DNA of 64,000 nucleotides from an uncultured Pirellulaceae bacterium (GTDB lineage: Bacteria; Planctomycetota; Planctomycetia; Pirellulales; Pirellulaceae). Position numbers and translations under genes: made by a program. Positions within the stretch are counted from its first letter, which is position 1, and each line of letters begins with the position of its first letter. The stretch lies in contig CAKZVF010000065.1 in NCBI GenBank assembly GCA_937921995.1, forward strand, positions 62,001-126,000, written 5' to 3'. The notes under the pieces were generated by a model that saw nothing but the letters and a program-made list of their open reading frames with translations, was not told where the DNA came from and did no database searches. Positions 56,319 through 64,000 of this stretch are shown piece by piece.

Positions 56319-57665
56319 ATGATAACGAAACTATTGGCAACAGGATTGGCTATTACCGCAATACTGGCAGCGACAGCCGAACAAGCAGAATGCGACGTGA
56401 TGGGAGATACCTACGCCATTTCGGCTACGATGTTCTCCAATGACGGCGGCGGAATATTTACTGTCTTTCCAGACTCTTTGACATTCGACGGAACCACCAA
56501 AATTGTTGGCAACTCGTTTTGGGGTAATGCTGGTGATCAATTCGTCATCACTGAATCACAAACTGTTGTTGGTGACACCTTCACGGTCACGATTACCTTG
56601 ACCACTCAGGACGCTGCAGGAAACCTGACGACTTGGGCTGCTCCTGGCACAACTTTTGACAATGACGGCGATCCGAATACTGCACAGGTTCCGTTCGACC
56701 TTGCCCTGTTTAATATCGGCAATGATGGTGTAGACACGCTTGATGTGAACGTGGACGGTGGAACCTATGCATTCGACGTGGTTAACTCCGAAGCTTTTGT
56801 TGTCAACGCGGAAGGGGCGACATTTTCATTGGGTGCAGACGAAGTTTCCGCTACTGGTCCCTCGGGCGCGTTTGATCCGCTGGTGGGTTACCTTGCGGAA
56901 CCTGACATTGCCGAACCATTTGCGGCCCTCGATAACGAAGCTTTTGCGGGACTCGGTTTCACCTTCACCTACACAATCACTGCTCCGGATCCCAACGAGC
57001 TAATCGTCAACGGCTCGTTCGAAGAGGGGGATTTCGTGGGCGGGGAGTTCCGTCGTTTGGCACCTGGCGATACGGAATTGACAGGCTGGACGATTGGCGG
57101 TGTCGCAGTTGATTGGCACAACGCGGTTTCTTTTACATCGCCTAACAGCGGGGACAAGGTTCTCGACTTGCACTTGGACGGAGCTGCCGGAACACAAGGA
57201 ACAATCTCTCAGAGTTTTGCCACGGTCCCCGGAGAGCGCTACGAGCTTGTCTTTTTTCTGGCAGGCCCTGGCAGTAACCTCAACTTTCCCAACCCTCGGG
57301 CCGTTAATGTAAACATCGCTGGCCTTCAGCGGACCTTCTCTACTCCAGCGTCACTTAATACTGACTTGCAGTGGGAAATGCACAGATTGCTTTTCGATGC
57401 GACTGACTTGGTTACGACCCTCCAGTTTTCCAGTCCGCATGATGGCGCTGGTTTCTGGGGGCCTGTTCTCGACGACGTAAGTGTAACCACTTCTCTTGTG
57501 CCTGAGGGTGATCTAAATCAAGACGGCGCCGTGAACATGTCGGACATTGCACTCTTTATCTTAGTCCTTTTTACTGGCGACTACCTAGCTGAAGCAGACT
57601 TTAACGGAGACGGGGCTGTCAACTTTTTTGACATCCCGGCATTCATCGCATTATTGTCTCCGTAG
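56319..57665 (+). CDS. Secreted DUF642/choice-of-anchor-C-like protein with C-terminal dockerin-like repeats
   Basis: Likely start ATG 56319. NELIVNGSFEEGDFVGGEFRRLAPGDTELTGWTIGGVAVDWH...; C-term GDLNQDGAVNMSDIALFILVLFTGDYLAEADFNGDGAVNFFDIPAFIALLS. Confidence 0.85.
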   Translation: MITKLLATGLAITAILAATAEQAECDVMGDTYAISATMFSNDGGGIFTVFPDSLTFDGTTKIVGNSFWGNAGDQFVITESQTVVGDTFTVTITLTTQDAAGNLTTWAAPGTTFDNDGDPNTAQVPFDLALFNIGNDGVDTLDVNVDGGTYAFDVVNSEAFVVNAEGATFSLGADEVSATGPSGAFDPLVGYLAEPDIAEPFAALDNEAFAGLGFTFTYTITAPDPNELIVNGSFEEGDFVGGEFRRLAPGDTELTGWTIGGVAVDWHNAVSFTSPNSGDKVLDLHLDGAAGTQGTISQSFATVPGERYELVFFLAGPGSNLNFPNPRAVNVNIAGLQRTFSTPASLNTDLQWEMHRLLFDATDLVTTLQFSSPHDGAGFWGPVLDDVSVTTSLVPEGDLNQDGAVNMSDIALFILVLFTGDYLAEADFNGDGAVNFFDIPAFIALLSP

Positions 57666-57756
57666 GTTGGGAGAGCTTCGCCGGTGATCGTGGCAGGGAC
57701 GACTGCTTCAACCGCGCCCCGCACAGATCCGTGAGCGAAGTATTACCCCACATGGC

Positions 57757-58800
57757 TCATGACGCACGATCAAAACCCTGAAGCAGCGCGGCAACCGCAT
57801 AGGCCGGTCCACAGGTGTTGGCGGATGGGCTTAGCAAATTCGAGACGGCGACACGCGACAACTGGGGGAATCGTTCGGCTAAAACGCGTTCAGCGAAGAT
57901 GCTTCCTGAGCCCACCAGCAACACGGACGCGATCGAGTTCCCACTTCTTTGAAGAGCGTGATCAATGGCTTCGGTCAAGAGTTGCCGATAAGCCTCAATT
58001 CCTCCGTTTGCGATCTGCCCAATCAAGCTGCTGTCGATCTCCGCAACGTCACTGCACACCATTCGCGCCAAGCGATGTTTGACATGGCGAAGTGAATTCG
58101 AACGGCCGTCTGCCGAATTTTTGTCGTTGGAATCCTCCGGCACTAGCCCTGAGTAAATCAGTGCGTCATGGATCGTCGCGAAGAGTTCTCGCGCGAGCCC
58201 GATTTTTTGACCTCCTACGTCGACCGATTGAATCAAGCTGCAAATTGGCGTCCGGCCAATGCCGGCATAGATCAACTCAAAGTTCTTCAGCCTAGTGAAA
58301 TCAGTAGTGCCAATCGCCTGCGGAGTTCCGGCGATTACTGGTGTCACGTCGGTTGTGGTAGAGCCAACATCAATGATCAGGCCGGAGCGATTGGGCAGGA
58401 AACGAGCACCAAATTTTGCCATGGCATGCCAGTTGGATGCTGCAACCAGTTGCCAGTTACGCTCGACCGTTTCGAAGGACGCCCATTGCCCGTCGACTTG
58501 GTAGAACGAGACTGGTTTCTTGTCCGCTATCTTTCTGACGGCATCTGAGATGAAGGCAACGCCTTCTTTCTTGCTGGAAAAACAGTCGGCCAGTTCGCCG
58601 GTCATCGTGACGGCAATTTTTGCAGACTCAGCGTCAGGGTCGACTTGGTCTACGATTGCTTGGAGCGCTTCCGGTAATTCTGCCGACCGCGTCCACATTT
58701 CAAAAGCGACTTCTACAGCGCGGGCGTCTTCGCTATCGGATTCAGGCAGAAAGACAGCTTTGAGATTCGCCCCTCCAATATCAAAACCAATTGTACTCAT
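57757..58800 (-). CDS. Hydantoinase/oxoprolinase-like protein of the H4MPT-linked C1-transfer type
   Basis: MSTIGFDIGGANLKAVFLPE...ITVTMTGELADCFSSKKEGVAFI...GLIIDVGSTTTDVTPVIAGTPQAIGTTDFTRLKNFELIYAGIGRTP. Confidence 0.88.
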   Translation of the reverse strand: MSTIGFDIGGANLKAVFLPESDSEDARAVEVAFEMWTRSAELPEALQAIVDQVDPDAESAKIAVTMTGELADCFSSKKEGVAFISDAVRKIADKKPVSFYQVDGQWASFETVERNWQLVAASNWHAMAKFGARFLPNRSGLIIDVGSTTTDVTPVIAGTPQAIGTTDFTRLKNFELIYAGIGRTPICSLIQSVDVGGQKIGLARELFATIHDALIYSGLVPEDSNDKNSADGRSNSLRHVKHRLARMVCSDVAEIDSSLIGQIANGGIEAYRQLLTEAIDHALQRSGNSIASVLLVGSGSIFAERVLAERFPQLSRVAVSNLLSPSANTCGPAYAVAALLQGFDRAS

Positions 58801-59699
58801 GAGTTCACAATGTCCGTCAGTGCCGCAGGTAATTCACTGAACTGAAATTCGAATCCCTCCGCAAGCGCCTTTTCAGGAACAACGTTCTGGGAAAAGAACA
58901 GGCTGTTGGCGAATTCCCCCAACGCCAGCTTCAAACCGAACTTCGGAGCCGGAAGCACTGCCCAGCGATTGACGGACTTGGCCAATTGCTGCGTGAATTC
59001 GGCGTTGCGAACAGGTGCCGGAGCAGTCGCGTTGAAAGCGCCGTTGGCAGAAGGCGTCGAGATCGCCCATTGAATCATCCGAGCTAAATCCGTGACGTGG
59101 ATCCAAGGGAACCACTGGTTGCCCGACCCAAGTTTTCCTCCCAGACCAAGCTTGAACAATGGGATCATTTTCTCTAACGCTCCCCCGTCAGGTCCCAGGA
59201 CGATTCCTATCCGCAGCTTCACCACACGCACGCCACTGTCAGCGATTTCGTCGGCTGCTTCCTCCCACTGCCGCGAAACGTCAGTCAAAAAACCCTTGCC
59301 GGCGGGATGGCTCTCGGTAACCACGGCTTCTCCAGCGTCACCGTAAAACCCAACGGCCGAAGCGGAAACGAAGACGTCTGGTTTTTGCTCCGAATCAATT
59401 AACCCGCGAATCAGGTTTTGTGTGCCCAGCACTCGGCTGTCGCGGATACGTTTCTTCTTCGCCGCATTCCAACGGCCTTCTGCGATGGAGTCACCCATCA
59501 GATTCACAACCGCCGAAATACGTTTGTCAGCAGGCAGTTCCACCGGACCGGCCATCGGATCCCACTGCACGACTTCGACGCCTGCGGGCAGCTTTTGTTT
59601 TGCTCGGGCTGCGTTTCGCGAGGTCACGATGACATCATCCAGCATCGGGAGCAGGTGATTGCCAACGAATCCGGTTCCGCCTGTTACTAATATCGACAT
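58797..59699 (-). CDS. TIGR01777-type NAD-dependent epimerase/dehydratase (SDR)
   Basis: MSILVTGGTGFVGNHLLPML...VNLMGDSIAEGRWNAAKKKRIRDSRVLGTQNLI...FPWIHVTDLARMIQWAI. 4-nt overlap (ATGA) with the next gene. Confidence 0.93.
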   Translation of the reverse strand: MSILVTGGTGFVGNHLLPMLDDVIVTSRNAARAKQKLPAGVEVVQWDPMAGPVELPADKRISAVVNLMGDSIAEGRWNAAKKKRIRDSRVLGTQNLIRGLIDSEQKPDVFVSASAVGFYGDAGEAVVTESHPAGKGFLTDVSRQWEEAADEIADSGVRVVKLRIGIVLGPDGGALEKMIPLFKLGLGGKLGSGNQWFPWIHVTDLARMIQWAISTPSANGAFNATAPAPVRNAEFTQQLAKSVNRWAVLPAPKFGLKLALGEFANSLFFSQNVVPEKALAEGFEFQFSELPAALTDIVNS

Positions 59700-59909
59700 G
59701 ATTTCTGGGGGAAATTGATGAGCGGGTTAATCCTGTGAGTCTACCGCCAACCGGGTTTTGACAATAGATGCGGTAATCTCGTTCTGAGGCCCCAAGCTAT
59801 TCAGGCAAAAACCCAACGGCTATAATTAAAACCGCAGGGCAGCAAAAGTTTCAACACTCCCTCGCGATTCGAAGTTCAAGGTTGCGTTCGTTCGCCCAAC
59901 AGGAAACCC

Positions 59910-60956
59910 ATGTCTGAAAACTTGATTGGCCAAGACGCCATCGACCGACTGAAGCAATGTCGCCAAGAGATACTCACCGAGCTGTCTCAAGTCATCGTTG
60001 GCCAGCAAGAAGTGGTAGACCAGATTCTGATCACGATCTTCAGTCGCGGCCACTGTCTGCTCGAAGGCGTGCCCGGATTGGCGAAAACGCTGATGGTCAG
60101 CACCATCGCCAAGACGCTGAATCTCTCGTTCTCCCGGATCCAGTTCACGCCGGATTTAATGCCGGCCGATATTACCGGGACCGAGATCATTGAGGAGAAT
60201 AAATCCACCGGTGCTCGCGAGCGCAGATTCCTCGAAGGGCCCGTATTTTCGAACATCATTCTGGCCGATGAGATCAATCGCACGCCGCCCAAAACACAGG
60301 CGGCGCTTCTTGAAGCGATGCAGGAACGGACGGTGACCGTTGGACGCGTTCGCCATGATTTGGCGGATCCCTTTTTCGTGCTGGCGACGCAGAACCCCAT
60401 CGAACAGGAAGGGACCTATCCACTGCCTGAGGCCCAACAAGACCGGTTCATGTTCAAAGTGTTTGTGGAATACCCAACGTTCAATGATGAGCTTGAAATC
60501 GCTCGCCGAACGACGGCGCGAAACAAAGTCGAAGTGAAGCCCGTGCTCAGCGGCGAAGACATCTGTCAACTGCAGGACACCATCCGCGACGTGCCTGTTT
60601 CTGATCACGTAATCAAGTACGCGCTAACGCTGGTCCGCCAAACGCGCGTCGGCAACGAAGGTGTTCCTGATTTCGTCACCGACAGCGTTGGATGGGGAGC
60701 GGGCCCACGTGCGGTTCAATTTCTAATTTTGGGAGGTAAGACACGCGCCCTTTTACATGGCCGAACCCACGTCACCACCGAAGATATCGCCGAGCTTGCC
60801 AAACCCGTTCTGCGTCATCGTTTGGCGATCAATTTTGCCGCGCAAAGCGATGGAGTGACGTCCGACGACGTGATCGAGCAGCTTATTCAAAACACCCCGG
60901 CCAAAGAGGATGAATTAACTTCCGATGTCCGATTCCAAAAGATTTTTACATCCTGA
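59910..60956 (+). CDS. MoxR family AAA ATPase
   Basis: [43 protein letters not shown]...[29 protein letters not shown]...[28 protein letters not shown]. Confidence 0.97.
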   Translation: MSENLIGQDAIDRLKQCRQEILTELSQVIVGQQEVVDQILITIFSRGHCLLEGVPGLAKTLMVSTIAKTLNLSFSRIQFTPDLMPADITGTEIIEENKSTGARERRFLEGPVFSNIILADEINRTPPKTQAALLEAMQERTVTVGRVRHDLADPFFVLATQNPIEQEGTYPLPEAQQDRFMFKVFVEYPTFNDELEIARRTTARNKVEVKPVLSGEDICQLQDTIRDVPVSDHVIKYALTLVRQTRVGNEGVPDFVTDSVGWGAGPRAVQFLILGGKTRALLHGRTHVTTEDIAELAKPVLRHRLAINFAAQSDGVTSDDVIEQLIQNTPAKEDELTSDVRFQKIFTS

Positions 60957-61821
60957 AGCAATCAAGCGCATTGCCCGGATGGATCTGAGGGCGCGGCACA
61001 TCGTCGAGGGTTTTCTTTCGGGGATGCACCGCAGTCCGCACTTCGGGCAATCGGTTGAATTCCGTCAGCACCGCGAGTACACACCCGGGGATGACCTCCG
61101 GCACGTGGATTGGCAGGTCTGGGCACGGCAGGACCGGTTGTACGTCAAGCAGTTCGAAGCGGACACCAACATGCGTGTTAATCTGCTGGTCGACGTGTCA
61201 AATAGTATGGACTACGGGGACGGAGCGTTAACCAAGTTCGAATACGCTGCGACGATTGCCGTTTCGCTGACTTATTTGGTGCTCAAGCAACAGGATGCGA
61301 TTGGGTGCATGACGTTTGACGCCGAAGTTCGGTCGAGGATCCAAACGCTGTCACGAAAGACGCAGATGCAGTCCATCATGCAAGCCCTGCAGTCAACGCA
61401 ACCCGAGCGTAAAACCGACCTTTCAAACATCTTCAAACAAGCCGCCGAAATCTATCCAAAACGTGGGATGATGATCGTGATTTCGGATCTGTTGTCCGAT
61501 GTTGAATCAACGCTGAAGGGACTGCGATTGCTCCGACAGCGCGGTCACGATGTGCTGCTCTTTCACGTTATGGACAACGACGAAATTGATTTTCCGTTCT
61601 CAGGTCCCACGAAGTTTGAAGACCTCGAATCGGATACGAAATTGGCTTGCAATCCCAAGGCTCTGCGCGAAGGATATCTGGAATCGCTGGACGAGTTTCT
61701 GACTAGCGTTCGACGCGGTTGTGCGAAAGCGGCGGTTGATTACGCGCTGGTAAAGACGGCCGATCCGCTGGACGCCGTGTTGGCTAAGTTTTTCTCTTCA
61801 CGGATGGAGGTGCGTAGGTAG
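60925..61821 (+). CDS. DUF58 domain-containing protein
   Basis: [64 protein letters not shown]. Confidence 0.96.
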   Translation: MSDSKRFLHPEAIKRIARMDLRARHIVEGFLSGMHRSPHFGQSVEFRQHREYTPGDDLRHVDWQVWARQDRLYVKQFEADTNMRVNLLVDVSNSMDYGDGALTKFEYAATIAVSLTYLVLKQQDAIGCMTFDAEVRSRIQTLSRKTQMQSIMQALQSTQPERKTDLSNIFKQAAEIYPKRGMMIVISDLLSDVESTLKGLRLLRQRGHDVLLFHVMDNDEIDFPFSGPTKFEDLESDTKLACNPKALREGYLESLDEFLTSVRRGCAKAAVDYALVKTADPLDAVLAKFFSSRMEVRR

Positions 61822-61861
61822 TCGTCGTTTTCAACGTCGATTCGATCTGCCGAATCCTTCT

Positions 61862-64000
61862 ATGTTCGATAATATTTTCTCATCTTCGCCAAACGTTTGG
61901 GCCGGGCTGATTTCCGGCGCGATCGCGATCCCGATCTTGATCCATTTGATTAACTTGGTTCGCCATAAAACGGTGCGCTGGGCGGCGATGGATTTTTTGC
62001 TCAAAAGCCACAAACGCAACCGCAACTACGTGTGGCTGAAACAAATGCTGCTGTTGTTGGCACGCATCGCTGTGTTGTTGATCGCGCTGTTTTTGCTGGG
62101 GCAAGTCGGTTGTAACGGGGATCGCATCGCGCGATTGCTGGGCGGCCGATCGACGCACCACTACGTTCTCTTGGACGATAGTTTCTCGATGGGGCAGCGC
62201 GGAGAGAACGAGAACGATCCTACCGCTTTTGATCGTGCTAAGGCAACGCTTTCATTGATTGCCGGCCGCGCCAAAGATCGGCAGAACCAGAAATTCACGC
62301 TGTTGCGATATTCGAGAGCCGTTGATCGAACCGATGCTTCTGACGCCATTGATAACGATATCGAATCCCCCGCTCGTCCGAATGCGGACATTGAAAACAT
62401 CTTGGTTGACAGTCAATTCAACGCGCTGCTGGAGACGGTGAAGGGAACCATGGAGGTGTCGTGGTTCAGTGGAGGCATCGAACCGGCGCTAACGCGCGTT
62501 AAAACCCTGATAGAGGAACGGTCCGACGAAAATGCGATTCTTTACGTTCTGTCTGATTTTCGGACCAAGGACTGGGACGCACCGAAGCAGGTTGCCAGTG
62601 ATCTGGCCGACATTCGTGGCACTGGCGGCGCGATTGAATTGATCAACTGTGCTACGACGAGTGATTCCAACGTTGCCATTATTGATCTTCAACCGGTCAG
62701 CAGCACCCGCGTGGCCGGAACTCCGTTGATGATGCAATTGAAAGTGAAGAACTATGGCAGCGACATCGCCACGAAAGTGCAAGCCAACATTTCGACCACT
62801 TCCTACAGCCAACCGACGATTGCTGAGAGCTTGAGTTTTCGCAAGGAGGATCTGCCGACAGTGTTCATCGCGGAGATTGCCGCTGGCGAGACTCAGACGC
62901 GCGTCTTTCCTGTGTTCTTCGACACACCCGGCACGCATGCCATTTCGGCTCGACTGAACCAAGACAGCCTATCCGCTGATGACCGGCGGGACTGCACCGT
63001 TGAGTTCGTGGTGGCATCCAGAGTGCTGGTCGTCGACAATGCTCAGCAACAGCACAGCAATTTCCTCAGCCTCGCACTGAGCCCGGATGGATCGACGGGC
63101 ATTGAACCTGTTTTTCGAACCAAGGATTTCCTGCGCGACGTTTCGACGGAAGACTTGGCAACGTTCGAGGTTATCTTTTTGCTCGACGTAGACAAATTGG
63201 ATGACGCGGCACTCAAAAACGTCCAAGCGTTCTGCCGCGCTGGCGGCGGCGTCGCTTTCTTTGCCGGACCAAAAACGGATTTCGGTTTCTATAACCAGAT
63301 GTACGATCAAGGGCAGGGGATCTACCCCATCGAATTGGAGCAATCCGTTGAGGTCATCGAAGACCCCAACTTTACCGGCCGGGACTTCCAAGTCGAATCC
63401 CATCCGGTTTTCGCGCCCGTTAACAGCCAGAAGACGACCCTGTTGGATTTGGTTGACATCGAACGCGTCATCGTTCCCACACGATCGTGGCTGCTGAAGA
63501 AACCGGCGGGTGTGGAAGTCATCGCCACCGTCCGCGGCGATGAGAAGCGGCCGCTGTTTGTGACCGGACGCTATGGTCAGGGACGTGTTATGGCCTGCAC
63601 CACGACCGCCGGACCCGTTTGGAATAATTGGGCTCGCAACGCCACCTTCCCGCCGATCATGCTGCTGATGCAAGACTATCTGGCGTCGGGTCGGCAATCG
63701 AGCAACGATCAACTGGTCCAGACGCCCTATACCATCACAGTCGATCGAAAAGAATATTTACCCAAGGCTCAGGTTCTCAAACCGGTCGCCGACGACCAAC
63801 CGCGCGAATTGGCCGATCTTATTCTTTTGAAAACTGAAGATGGGAAATTGAAAAACCAAATCGCGGGCGTTACCCCTAATCAAGCCGGAGATGATTTTGA
63901 AGTTGATCGCCCCGGCGTTTTTGATTTTTGGCTACAGCGCGTCTCTGGCGAATATTCTGTGATTCGAAAATCATTTAATGTTGACGTCTCCGAGAGCGAC
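61862..64000 (+). CDS. BatA domain / VWA-like membrane protein; 3' end beyond window
   Basis: Manual translation from ATG 61862: MFDNIFSSSPNVWAGLISGAIAIPILIHLINLVRHKTVRWAAMDFLLKSHKRNRNYVWLKQMLLLLARIAVLLIALFLLG... open to the window edge; follows MoxR-DUF58. Confidence 0.9.
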   Translation, partial: MFDNIFSSSPNVWAGLISGAIAIPILIHLINLVRHKTVRWAAMDFLLKSHKRNRNYVWLKQMLLLLARIAVLLIALFLLGQVGCNGDRIARLLGGRSTHHYVLLDDSFSMGQRGENENDPTAFDRAKATLSLIAGRAKDRQNQKFTLLRYSRAVDRTDASDAIDNDIESPARPNADIENILVDSQFNALLETVKGTMEVSWFSGGIEPALTRVKTLIEERSDENAILYVLSDFRTKDWDAPKQVASDLADIRGTGGAIELINCATTSDSNVAIIDLQPVSSTRVAGTPLMMQLKVKNYGSDIATKVQANISTTSYSQPTIAESLSFRKEDLPTVFIAEIAAGETQTRVFPVFFDTPGTHAISARLNQDSLSADDRRDCTVEFVVASRVLVVDNAQQQHSNFLSLALSPDGSTGIEPVFRTKDFLRDVSTEDLATFEVIFLLDVDKLDDAALKNVQAFCRAGGGVAFFAGPKTDFGFYNQMYDQGQGIYPIELEQSVEVIEDPNFTGRDFQVESHPVFAPVNSQKTTLLDLVDIERVIVPTRSWLLKKPAGVEVIATVRGDEKRPLFVTGRYGQGRVMACTTTAGPVWNNWARNATFPPIMLLMQDYLASGRQSSNDQLVQTPYTITVDRKEYLPKAQVLKPVADDQPRELADLILLKTEDGKLKNQIAGVTPNQAGDDFEVDRPGVFDFWLQRVSGEYSVIRKSFNVDVSESD

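Overview
This 64-kb window looks like a chromosomal segment from a Planctomycete (Pirellulaceae-like). The basis is gene content: DUF1559 prepilin-like protein, DUF1552/DUF1592 pair, dockerin-like C-terminus, PQQ-propeller proteins, an H4MPT-linked C1 gene, and a tRNA-Ile/tRNA-Ala pair not flanked by rRNA. Lineage is inferred, not tested. Recognisable core genes are ffh, rbgA/ylqF, rpmE (bL31), lepA, an apbE homologue, and tRNA-Ala(TGC) and tRNA-Ile(GAT). Accessory modules: (i) a minus-strand glycosyltransferase block (20.3-27.5 kb) with one DUF1559 prepilin-like protein inside; (ii) a TolC-like / HlyD / DevC / DevC / ABC-ATPase exporter (34.4-40.9 kb) whose ATPase carries a C-terminal cyclic-nucleotide-binding domain; (iii) a MoxR-DUF58-BatA module at the right edge. 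Intergenic DNA holds several elements that the ORFs do not explain: an 18-copy perfectly phased heptamer array, a 131-bp MITE-like element bounded by CTAG, a cluster of small perfect hairpins, a 73-bp palindromic repeat, and a decayed ISAs1-like transposase fragment. No CRISPR array, rRNA or intact transposase was seen. The strongest candidates for a system deserving follow-up are the cNMP-domain exporter cluster and the structured/MITE-like intergenic region at 27.56-27.88 kb.
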